Shown here: one piece after another, positions 1 through 10,254 of the stretch
Numbering within the stretch: position 1 is the stretch's first letter
How the letters are laid out: each line of letters opens with the position of its first letter
NCBI GenBank assembly: GCA_023053685.1
Contig: JALIGW010000010.1
Coordinates: forward strand, 12,260,919-12,324,918
Reading direction: 5' to 3'
DNA from: Diadophis punctatus similis
Taxonomy: Eukaryota; Chordata; Lepidosauria; Squamata; Dipsadidae
DNA: 64,000 bases
Translations under genes and position numbers: made by a program
The notes under the pieces: model-generated
The model's database searches: none
What the model saw: only the letters and a program-made list of their open reading frames with translations
What the model was told of the DNA's origin: nothing

Positions 1-2074
1 TCATGCCTCTTACACTTATGTTTACTAATATTTAGCTGTTGATTTTTTTGACAGTATATGTCAGGCCCAGGCCTAGGCCAAGAACAAAATAGATAATCCA
101 GCCAAAGTTCAGTCCTTTAATTGCTCAGCCTTGCCAGACTAAACCTCAACTACTCTGATCCTAACAGAAATACTCTGGGAGATTTTAGAGAGTGACTATC
201 CTAACTTTCTTCCTTTGTCTCCAATCCAGCTTTGGGCTAAGTTTTTTCTTGACTCTGCCCCCCCCTCCTTGGAATGTCCCTTCTTCCTGGAAAACTGCTG
301 CTCCACTGTAGTCCACCACACCACGTCCCCCTTTGTAGACACAATCTATCTTTAGTTTTTCTAACTTTTTTCTGCATTGTAGCAGGTTGTATATTGTTAA
401 ATGCCTTGGTTGTCTTAAGAGGAAATTGGTTTTGTGAACAATTACATAATATAACAATATTGAAATAGCATAAGAAGTATAATGTATTGAAACAAAAAGG
501 AAATTTTTGCAGGCATCCAATAGCCTTTTCCATATTATATACAAACCTAAAAAATGCATTGATAATTCCTAGAGAACAGCAAAAGTGGAATTACTTCCTT
601 CCTTTCCCAAGGACAAGACAGGTTACTTACAGTATTTGTAACTCTAGATCTGGAGCAGCTATCTGTCAGGTCTCATAGATTCCTATAGGGATGCTGTCAT
701 TCTGGTGGGAGGGGGGAGGCTTGGGGGGATGTCTGTATGAGGTTTCTGTTTCTATTCCTTGCTTTGCTTTGCTGTAACTTTCAGGACCTTGGGAGGGGGA
801 AAGGAATGTGTCTCAAGCCAGTTGCATTATCTCGTCTCTGGAGAAAAGCAGCAGCATTGCCTTGGAGACCGGCGTTTATCACCTTCTCGGACTGAGTTTC
901 CCATAACATCTTCACACACCGGGATTGGTTTGATGATGTAGTGGACTTTGGGAGGGGCTCTGTCTGCAATAGTTTAATCTAACGTTTAGAGCGGGAAAAG
1001 TTAATTCCTGCCTAGATCTCTTGCTATCACAATCTTCCAATAAAAGTTTCCTTTGGAAATGGCTTTCGTTTCAAGAGTTCTGCTTTCTTGAGAAGACTGG
1101 CGAGGCAGGACCTTACACTATCTATACATTCAGAAATATAAAGGATATGTCTGAGCAGTGCCTCACTCAAGGAATTTCCAGTGTTGAAGATTTTTGGAAG
1201 AAGAAATTTTTTTATTGTGCATATTCTTTTTTTAAATAATTGCAGACGCTATAAGAACCCATAAAATCAACAAGCATAGTCATAGAATGGATAGGTAGCT
1301 CAATGCACATATGGCCACTTAAAGAGCCACCATTACAGAAAAGCAACCTTCTTTCTTCATGGTCTCTGTATCACACATATGGTTGACTAGCAAGCTCACA
1401 AGATGGAAGTGGGAGGTTCCAACTGACAGAACTGGGAGAAGGGAGTCATTGACCAAACTAAAATGAATCAGCTCTGAAATGAACATCCAAGGATTCTGCT
1501 TTACAAAAGTAGATGGCCAGGATCCTAAACAAATCTTCCAGAAAAGCACTGACTAGAGGGAAGCTTGTTCACCAGATGTTACTGCTCACAAGGCACTGAA
1601 ATAATGCCTTGAAAGAGACTAAAACTCTTTTCTAAGAATAACAAAGACATTCTGGGAAAGCTGCCAAAGCTTTGTCTACTCAAAGAATGCAAAGAATGCT
1701 TATTGGAGATCTTTGGATTGAGAAAAAATAGACAAAACAAGCACTGGATTAAATTGAAACTAAGATGTCACTTTTGGAAGAAATGATAAATTTGACCAAA
1801 GAACAAACAGAGAATAGCATCAGCCCACAGGGAATATAAATCTGCAGCCTTTCTTAATAAAAACTAAGAATATAATTTTTTAAAATCACCAAATAAATAT
1901 GTATAGTAGCCATAGATTCAAACAGTTTCCTATTAATTAGTTGCGTACAACCAACAAATTCAGTATAGAAATAGTGGAGAAACTGGAGGAAACTGATTGA
2001 ACTAAGAAAACAGTACAAAACTCATTGCAACTGTAGATTCTAAAATTTCTGGATTTGAATCAAACCTCAAAATC
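1..2074. repeat. Intrachromosomal duplication, copy 1
   Basis: This stretch is nearly the same as 52713-55605 in the same orientation, with few substitutions by eye, about 52.7 kb apart. The match starts at the window edge, so copy 1 may extend further left. Bases 301-472 are absent from copy 2, where about 1 kb of LINE sequence (53011-54010) stands instead. Both copies hold the same solo LTR with the same flanking duplication, so the LTR was inserted before the duplication. No gene is recognised inside. It could instead be two copies of one uncharacterised long repeat family; a genome-wide copy count would decide. Confidence 0.85.
664..1117 (+). mobile_element. Solo LTR, TSD CTATC
   Basis: A 454-bp segment begins TGTCAGGTC and ends GACCTTACA, so its ends form a short imperfect inverted repeat with the TG...CA rule. 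It is flanked on both sides by CTATC (659-663 and 1118-1122), a 5-bp target-site duplication typical of Ty3/Gypsy and many ERV integrases. An AATAAA signal lies near 1040. No internal retroviral sequence is attached, so it is read as a solo LTR. Orientation is set by the AATAAA. Confidence 0.75.
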
Positions 2075-3624
2075 TGTACCCACAAAAAACAAAATCAGAT
2101 ATATACTTCATTAAGTATAAAGTGTCATATGTTCTAATTACCCATTTGCAGACAAGGTCCACAACTTTGGATTTCAGAACCAGGGAAGAATGCAGTTGAT
2201 CAACTTGGAGGGCTTTTAGGGAAATGTAATGTATACTCAATCAAGAAGCTACAAGTTCAACCATCTGTTGTAAGCAATCCACCAAGAGATGGGGCAAATG
2301 TGCAATTGTCACAACCTAGAAAAATTATTCTTAACAACACAAAGAACATCTGTTTAGTAGGGATCATGATATGAAGCATTAAGAATCAAAAGATTCTTGG
2401 GACAGATGTGTTTCCTGCTTCTCCCAACAACTCTGTAAAGTTTTTACTATAGAAACAATGACTTAAGTTCTTTAATGAGCGATAAAGCATCTTGGATATC
2501 ATGTTCTAAGGCCAGATAACCCAAATCTTCTTGAGAAAAAGAGTTTGCTCTAATGGCTAAGAACAGCAGTGACAGGTAGATGTGATGCAAAAATAGGTTC
2601 AGCCACGTGTCTAGTGAACTTCTGAGGAGAAGATGATTAGAGCTGGTTTTGTTATTTTTATTTTTGGGTCAAATCTTCTCTCTGGCAGATTCTGAACAAG
2701 TGCCTGATGCTTATTCAATCAGAATTGGAAGAGAAACACATGCAGCAAGAATAGTAGTTTATAGTGTAACTGACACTGACTTTGGTACTAAGACTTCAGA
2801 AACAATCATAGGAGCACTGTTGCCAGTTGTTGTGAGTAATGCCATGGAGTTAGAGCAATTATTGCCAGAAGGAATCTTTCCAAAATTAAGCCCCTGAGTC
2901 ATGGGAAATAATTAGATGAATCAATAATGTATTTTTCTCTTCATCAAGCCATGTATTGAAAATAGCAACAATAAGGGGAAGTTGCCATGGGATTTTGTAT
3001 ATTTCCAAAATGACACCTGCCATAAATCCATTGTGAGCAGAAACACTCTAATTGTTAGTCTTCTTTTTCTCCTTAATCTTCTTTTCTTTTTATTTAGGAT
3101 TCAACAAATAAATAATTAACTATAAAGTACATGCAAATTTTGACATAGTAATTATCAATACTCTTAGCTGGCAGATCATATAATGAATGGATTGGAATTT
3201 TCCCAAACAAGGCTCTGAGAGTACATGTACATTATTCATCATTCATACATATGGCATATGGTCCAGGAAGAAAAATTGCAGGATTTGAATGAAGAGACAG
3301 CCCTCAGAGATAAGTACTGTTTGAAGGAACCGGAGTACAAAATCCTAATACTCTCCCAGAGCTATATGATGACCATGTAAATTGAAATAATAAAATTTCA
3401 TACTTTTCTGGATGGTGTTAACATCAGACAGATATTTCAATTTGTTGAAACTTCACTATTGTTTCCTAAAATATTACTTTTTTTCACTCTAACCATACTC
3501 GTCATGTAATTTGATATATTTTGGGAAGAGACTTTCAATTGCCAGTTAATAATGTGGATAATACTTCCTCCAGCTTTTTATTTTTGTATTTGAAGCATTT
3601 TAAATTATCTTTTATTCTTTTAAC
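2075..3624. other. Intron-like sequence without a recognised feature
   Basis: AT-rich sequence with no repeat family or gene recognised. Two modest plus-strand open frames (about 2149-2371 and 2649-2897) have no recognisable domain and no supporting context. It is presumably POLA1 intron or very old repeat. Confidence 0.4.
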
Positions 3625-3629
3625 TATAA

Positions 3630-3972
3630 TGTCAACTGTCCAATTAGCGAACCCAAAACAAGGAAACACCCTCGGGAGAATTATATTCCCAAATGTAAAA
3701 CTTTATTGGATACACCATATTGGTACTGAAGAAATGAAACCAGCTCTGATTTCCCATGCACATGCTTGCTCAATTAAGCAATACTTTCTCCTTCTCCTCA
3801 CCCTGGTTGATCACATTGTCCAATTATGAGACTGTCTTTTGTTATGAGAATGGTCTATCTCTTTCTCAAGCACCTGCAGTGGTTACCTTGCTGGCTCCAA
3901 GCTCTCATCATACATTCTCCACATTCCATTTCCCTCCCCCTAGTTCAGAAGCAAAGCAGTTCAATCTTCACA
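3630..3972 (-). repeat. 3' LTR of the Gypsy element
   Basis: 343 bp, starting TGTCAACTGTCC and ending TTCACA on the plus strand, homologous to 12474-12851. It lacks about 35 bp that the other LTR has near 12800. On the minus strand a G-rich run just upstream of the LTR start (near 3980) could be the polypurine tract. Confidence 0.85.
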
Positions 3973-4074
3973 TGCAGACCCCCTGAAGAAAAAGAGCATC
4001 TGGAAAATATTAAACACAGATTAATTATTGTCAATCTAAGCCCAGAATGGTGGAGGGAGAGGCACAAGGAGTAG

Positions 4075-7000
4075 TGCCTCGGGGTGACTGACTAGACAAT
4101 AAATGGCCTATAACCAGGGTCTCTTATACCCCTAGCCTTTCCCTACTGTCCTGGAATATAGCTGGCTGGAAAGGCATTGCAAATCGGATGGATTTTATAA
4201 AACTGATCTCAAAACATCATCTCAATCCTCCTTCAAGAAACCTGGCTCACTACAAATGATCCACAGATCAGCTTACCGGGCTTTGCCTCATGGCAAAGAC
4301 CGGCAGGCAAAGTCAATTTAAAAGGGAGGGCAATTGGGGGCCTAACCACAATGGTCAAAAGGGACATGGGATGGAAGGGTGAAGAAATTTCTTTAGACCC
4401 TCAATTCCAATATATTCTGCCTATTAGATTTTCCTTCAGGGGGATGGACTTAATCTTAATTAATGTATATATAGCTCCTTTTTCATTCCACCTTTTGGGA
4501 AGGGATTTGTGGGATGAATTAGATACAGTATTAGCTACCTTAAAGGGACGCTTTCCCCAAGCAAAAGTTATATTAGCAGGAGATATTAACGCAAGACTAG
4601 GCCCCTCAATGAAGAGCTATGTTAAGCGAGGCCTGGTACCAACCGGATACCTTTATAATGAGTTCACCTGGTCCTCAATGGACAAGAGAGCCAATAAATA
4701 TGCTCAGAGGTTAATTTCTCTGCTATTTATGAATGATATGCAAGTACTTAGTGGCTTGAGTGATGGGTACATGTATATCCCTATACTTTCTCGTCCAACA
4801 AAACATCAACCTCTATTGATTATTTTTGCACTTCCTCTAGTTTAGTACACCATTTTTCAGACGTAAGAGCTATATTTAGAGAGGAAAGTGACCACTTTCC
4901 CATCACGGCTATGGTTTCACTCTCCTCAGAAGTTAGGCCTCATTCAAGAGAGGAAATTGACACCTTAGTAAATGCCCTGGTTTATAACTATAAAAGGCTA
5001 TATTGGCATAGACTTGATGTCGAATCTGTGACCACTTATCTGGGCTCAGTAGAAGCCAGACAGCTAGCAAGGGAAATTTCTCAATCTAAGCCCGGAGATA
5101 ACACCCCAATACCAGCTTATATAGAGCTAATTTCTACTCTTAAGAACTTAATGACACAGAATGATAGCAAAGTAGATGGGATCTCTAGAAACTGGTTCGA
5201 CGTTGACTGTCATAGGTTAAGGACAAATCTAAGAGCCGCAGTTAGGAAAGTTAATTGGTCCAGACAAGATGATGATTATTCAAACATGGTTCAACTTAGG
5301 AGAGCATACAAATCACTCCTGGAAAATAAGAAAAGATGCTATAACACCAGGATATGGAAAGAGGTAGAAATGGCAGCAAAATCCCAATTCCCTTCGATCT
5401 TTTGGCATAAGATAGCTGGTATATTAAAACAACGTTCCCCATTCATGGACACTGATATATCAGCTGTAAAATGGGAGAAGCACTATCTTGCTTTGTTTGA
5501 TGGTAACAATACAACGAATGTCCTGTATCTGGATATTCTCCAGCAGGAACTAAGGAAATGTCCAGAATGGACACCAGTTACCTTTACTGAAGTTAAACAT
5601 ATAATTCGATCTTTAAAGACCGGGAAGGCCCTGGAGAGGACTTGCTGCCTCCCGAACTCTTTAGGTCCAATATTGATTTCTGGGTACCGGTGCTGGTAGC
5701 ACTGTTTACTTATATCGATAAAGTAGGGATAATCCCGGAAGGATGGAGATTAGCAATAGTATTTCCAATTTTCAAGAAAGGTGACAGAGCCGCCCCATCT
5801 AACTATCGCCCCATCAGCCTTCTCAATATAATTTCAAAAATGTACACGAAGCATCTGCTAAATAAAATTGAAGACTGGTGCTTGGATAAGGGAATTCTGG
5901 CAAATGAGCAGGCAGGTTTTAGAGCGGGTAGGTCTACCATTGACAATTGTTTCATCCTTTCCCATTTAATTAATAAATACAAGAGCCAGGGGGAAAAGTT
6001 GTATACCGCCTTTATTGATTTTACTGCTGCATTCGATTCCATTGATAGGAACCATCTATGGAGGAAAATACAAGTCATGGGGATGGATCCCAGACTTATT
6101 TTGTTGATCAGGATTCTCTATACTAATATGGCAATTAGAGTTAGATATGCAGCAAATGGGGCTTCAACAAATAGCATACCGACAACTAGAGGAGTGAGGC
6201 AGGGCTGCCTACTGGGCCCTACTCTTTTTAACCTTTATATAAATGATATTCCAGTCCTCCTGGAAGATCTGTTAACGCACAGCCCCCAAATAGGAGCTAG
6301 ATTTATTAATGTATTAATGTATGCTGATGATTTAGTGTTGTTTTCTAGAACCCAAATAGGGATGAGGAGACTTCTCACCAAACTCTCATGTTATTGTACT
6401 ACAAATCATTTGACTATAATTGTAGCTAAATCAAAAGTTTTAGTCTTTGGCAATAAGAATAAAAAGCATAACTGGCATATTAATGATTCAAAGATTGAAC
6501 AAGTTACTCAATATACTATCTTGGAATTGTTTTTTCAAGTGCAGGTGGTTGGACTCTACACCATCAATACCTCTCTCAAAAGGTCAGAGATGGGGCAAGC
6601 CTTGTATTTAAATTAAGTAAACGTATCCAACCAACCTCGATTTTACCAATTCGTAAAGTCTTTCAGGCTAAACTTGTTCCGATTATGCTCTATGGTGCCG
6701 AAATCTGGGGTCTTTCAGAGGCCCCCATATTGGAGAGAACTCAAAATAATTTGTTAAGAAGGATGCTGGGGGTAAATAATTCCACTTCCGCGGCAGCTGT
6801 CAGAGCTGAATTGGGACATTTTTCACTGTATACCTATACAATCACTAGGGCTGTAGCCTACTGGCTAAAAATGACTCAGATGGAAGCCAGTAGACTTCCT
6901 AAAATCTGCCTAGAGGAACAGCAGATCTTAAACCCTCAAAGGTATTTTTGGTTAACTCGGTTGTCAGATATATTGAATCGATATGGCATAGGGTTTCCGT

Positions 7001-7699
7001 TGTGCGACACATTGGAGCAAGTTAAACAACGGATTAAAGATATACATGGGCAAATGGACATGGCAACTTTTTCAACTAATCATTCCCTTAAGCTTCTGAC
7101 AGCAGTTAAAACAACTTTCACCCTGGAAAAATATTTACTCCTAGAAATGCCATCAGTGGAGAGAGAATTATTTGTCAAGTTTAGATTTGAACTTTTAGAT
7201 ACTAACGTTAAATTCGGCCGGTATCGGAAAATCCTGTATGACGAAAGAACATGTATATGTGGGGCAAACGTTGTCGAGGATACGGCGCATATAATATTTG
7301 AATGTAGGATGTATGAGGAAGTAAGAAAACAATATCTGTCCCCAATTATAAATAAATTTTCCCACTGGAATGTAAGGCATAAATTAACATTTCTATTGAA
7401 GGCAGACTCTCCTCCCCTGGTAAGGGCTATCACTTGCTATCTTAATAGGATGACAGCAATACGAGCCAGCTACATTGAAAAGAATTTCATTGATTGTAAG
7501 AAAGATGAGCTGAGTTATAGACGAGATATTTTATTTGGGTTATCTAGTTTTAGAAATTTAGTTATTGAATTTTGATATCGTTGAATTTTGATGTCATGTA
7601 CCATATATATTTTTGTACGGTTGTTTCTGTACCTGTTTGTTCTGTTTTTCTTTTTTTGAAAAGGCCTTCGGGCTATTCAATAAATGTACTGTACTGTAC
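4075..7699 (+). mobile_element. Vingi/Ingi-like non-LTR retrotransposon
   Basis: A LINE lying on the opposite strand between the Gypsy integrase and its 3' LTR. It has an APE-type endonuclease region, a reverse transcriptase, a C-terminal Cys/His knuckle, and an A-poor 3' end. After an AATAAA at 7678 it ends in short GTACT repeats. The exact 5' junction with Gypsy sequence is not resolved. Clade assignment rests on overall protein character (no RNase H seen, I/Ingi-like C-terminus) and is an inference; another I-superfamily group is possible. Confidence 0.75.
4140..7575 (+). pseudogene. Vingi-like ORF: endonuclease, reverse transcriptase, zinc knuckle
   Basis: The endonuclease begins near 4147 with a W-N-I-A-G motif and LLQETWL, and continues with the AGDIN motif around 4577. 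The reverse transcriptase spans about 5440-6560, with NYRPISLLN, FIDFTAAFDSID, RQGCLLGPTLF and the catalytic YADD near 6319. A downstream segment (6685-7575) holds LYGAEIWG and a C-x-C...H...C knuckle near 7255-7305, typical of LINE C-termini. The frame breaks at about 4845, 5640-5700 and 6616. It would act in target-primed reverse transcription; this copy is non-functional. Confidence 0.75.
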
Positions 7700-9070
7700 T
7701 GTAACTCCACAGTAATTGGGTTTCTGATTCGAACAATTGGGAACAGTCCTATGTACTTAGGACCCAGTTTCTTACAAGGTTGGTTCAGTTTTAAGTACTT
7801 CGTAGATAGGTAAACTCTCTCTCTCTGATTCTGAACATCTTCTGAGGGGGTCTCTTCCAATCTGCCTGTCTCTTTTGAGACTCCCTGGCCTTATTCAGGG
7901 CTTTCTGCATGTTGCCCCAAGCAGCTTTCAGGGTCTCCATCCATTCAGCTATTGTTACTGAGGGAGGAGGTTCTCTCGGAAAATCTGGCATTGGTACAAA
8001 TTCAATCCCCGTGGTTACTTTAAAAGGGATGAATCCAGTACTGCTATGCACCAAGTTATTATAAGCAACTTCTGTGAAAGGTAGCAGTTCCACCCAATTG
8101 GTTCGCTGATAGTTTACATAGCAATGTAGGTATCACTTCTTGGCCTTTTGGCTAAGATCAAGTGTAACAATGTAGGTATTGTTGCACCATTGCGTTAGTT
8201 TTTTCTACCACCCCATTGGTGCATGGATGGAACCCTGAACTAAATCCCTGAGCTGAACCTATTTGCTTTAGAAACTCCTGCCAAAACTTTGCTGTAAACT
8301 GCACCCCCAATCTGAAATGATGCGCCTTGGAACTCCATGCAGCTGGTGGATCTGCTGCACGAACATTTTGGCCAACCTCTGGGTTGAGGGAAGCTTCAGG
8401 CATGCGATGAAGTACACTTGTTTTGAAAACAGGTCAACCACAGTCCAGATTACTGTGCTCCCATTACTCTCCGGAAGTTCCACTATGAAATCCATGGCGA
8501 TTTCTTCCCATGGACTCATAGGGTTAGTCACAGGCTGTAGCAACCCAGGGGTCTTCCCTGACAATTGTTTCATAGACACACACACTGGGCAGCCAGTTAC
8601 ATAGTTCTCTATGTCCTTTTTCATCTTGGGCCACCAGAATTGTCTTTTAGCCAGGTGAAGAGTTTTTACAAACCCAAAGTGTCCTGCTGACTTTATGTCG
8701 TGGCTCTTTTGTAGGATTTGGGTCCTCTGGCTGGCTGGAACATACAGTTTGTCTCCCTTCCACTCCAGGTCCTCCCTCCCTCATCATCAAGTCGGCTTTG
8801 TGATCTCTGAGCCATTCATCTTCCTTCATAGCTTTTTTTAGGTGTTGGAGCAGCGTGCCATCGGCCGGTTGAGGAGTGGCTAGCCGCCTCCGCCTTGCTG
8901 AGATCTGTGCTGCCAGTTGCCTGGAGGGAATGATGGAGTTAATGATTTCCTCTTGGGTGCTTTTGTATTGGGGCATCCGAGAGAGTGCATTCGCAAGGAA
9001 ATTCTTTCCCCCTAGCAAATATCGAAGGGTGAAGTTGAACCGATTAAAGTACTGCGCCCATCTCACTTGC
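7700..9070 (-). pseudogene. Gypsy integrase and downstream pol, part 2
   Basis: On the minus strand this continues from RNase H (the ALSRMP segment near 8960) into the integrase. The zinc-binding part ends near 8600 (CPVC), the catalytic core includes MDFIVELP and a VVDLFSK segment (about 8500-8430), the SDWG aspartate region follows near 8310, and VEKTNA near 8195 holds the glutamate. The C-terminal part reaches about 7710, where the LINE interrupts it. The U2 fragment at 8134-8167 splits the core from the C-terminal domain. Frames are broken at several points. Confidence 0.85.
8134..8167 (+). ncRNA. Retroposed 5' fragment of U2 snRNA, pseudogene
   Basis: Bases 8132-8166 match the 5' end of U2 snRNA (CTTCTTGGCCTTTTGGCTAA and the AAGTGTA that follows), with two transitions. 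The insert is flanked by a perfect 12-bp direct repeat CAATGTAGGTAT at 8122-8133 and 8168-8179. This is the signature of LINE-machinery retroposition of a truncated snRNA. It sits in the integrase region of the decayed Gypsy element. There is no promoter and only about 34 nt, so it is not a functional snRNA. Confidence 0.9.
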
Positions 9071-9772
9071 TGTTGTGGCTTGCCCGCATCCCGTGCAGCT
9101 GGTCGAGGACCCGAAGGACCTAGAGCCGGCCGTGGTGCGGCACTATCACCCTGTGTACCTGGCACCTGAGTCTGACAGCGATGAGGACTCAGTGACAGAG
9201 GAGGAAGACCAGCCAGGGCCTTCTGCACCTTCTCAGCTGGTGCAGAGTGAGTCATCAGAGGAGGAGGAGCCTCTGCTGGATGCTAGGGTTCGCAGAGCAG
9301 CCAGCAGGCGGGATTGGCTCTACAGCCGGAGGTCTCCTCGCAGGTAGAGCTGAGGGCTAATGGGCCATGCCCTCAGGCTATTTAAAACTGGTGCACTCAG
9401 CACTTGGTGCTGGAAGCAACACCTGTGATCTGCGAGCACTTCAGAGTCCTTTGCATCGGCGTTCCTGTTTTGAGTCCTGTGTTTGGAAATAGCAGCTTCT
9501 GGAATGCTTATTTCTGGGATTCCAGCCAACTCGAGTGAGTGAGAGATAAGAAAGACTTAATTGCGTATTTGTTTTGGACATTTGAACTTTGGCTAATAAC
9601 TCACGACGAGACGAAGGAACTTTATCCCCCGAGACTCTCTTTATGTTTGTTTCTGGACTTTAAACCCCTGCGCTTTTACTAAGCATCTTCATTAGTAAAA
9701 AATACCCCTTTGCTTTTGTAGCAAACAGTTGTGTGTGTGTTTTTCTGTGGGTTGCTGTGCTGGGACACAACA
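9071..9772 (+). repeat. 5' LTR of the nested element
   Basis: 702 bp from TGTTGTGG to GGGACACAACA. A TATA-like TATTTAAAA at about 9379 probably marks the LTR promoter. The open frame through its first 270 bp is taken as chance. Confidence 0.8.
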
Positions 9773-9815
9773 GTTTGCTTCCAGCCACAGACCACACACA
9801 ACCCAAGATAGCAAC

Positions 9816-10235
9816 ATGGAGCAGCTTCAGAACGAAAACAATCAACTCAAGCAGCAGATTGCAATCATGACTGCTCAGATGATGCAGCAGCAGAATCAGC
9901 TTGGAGCAGCTGCACCTGTTTTGGCCCCCGCCCAAAGGAGAAGCTGCCCGATAGCCATGCCAGATAAATTTCAGGGAGACGAGGCTATGTTCCCTGCGTT
10001 CCTGGGCCAGTGCCAGATGTCTTTAAGGCCAAATGATTTCCCCCATGACCAGGACAAGGTGGGGTTCGTTATTAGCCTGCTGTCTGCAGCACGTTGGGCC
10101 ACCCCTTTACTGGTTCAGAACAGTCCTCTCCTCCAGGACTTCGGGCGTTTCTGTGCCCATTTGGAGGAGATGTTCGCTGATCCAATTAAGGCCCAGACGG
10201 CATGCAGGCAATTAAGAAATCTGAGGCAAGGCCAG
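9816..10235 (+). pseudogene. Gag N-terminal part, sushi/RTL-type
   Basis: The ATG at 9816 follows the LTR and a short leader. The first 35 residues are glutamine-rich with a heptad-like pattern (MEQLQNENNQLKQQ), consistent with a coiled coil. A capsid-like segment follows (MPDKFQGDEAMFPAFL). This arrangement resembles the Gag of sushi-ichi-type Gypsy elements and the domesticated RTL/PEG10 family. The frame then runs into the 3' LTR remnant, so the protein is truncated to about 140 residues. No zinc knuckle is left. Confidence 0.8.
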
Positions 10236-10254
10236 AGAACCCTGGGACACAACA

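Larger units (their letters stand above)
9071..10254 (+). mobile_element. Nested LTR retrotransposon remnant, TSD CTTGC
   Basis: Inserted antisense in the RNase H region of the outer Gypsy element. The ends are TGTTGTG and CACAACA, with CTTGC directly repeated at 9066-9070 and 10255-10259. It consists of a full 5' LTR (9071-9772), a leader, the first part of gag (9816-10235), and only the last 13 bp of the 3' LTR (10242-10254, identical to 9760-9772). An internal deletion has therefore removed the rest of gag, all of pol and nearly all of the 3' LTR. Removing the insert rejoins the outer RNase H reading frame. Confidence 0.9.

Noticed and set aside
2649..2897. 82-codon plus-strand open frame
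   Set aside because: No domain, no homologous neighbour, no splice or promoter context; length is within chance for AT-rich intron sequence.
9075..9347. Acidic 90-residue open frame
   Set aside because: It lies wholly within the 5' LTR of the nested element, so coding is unlikely.
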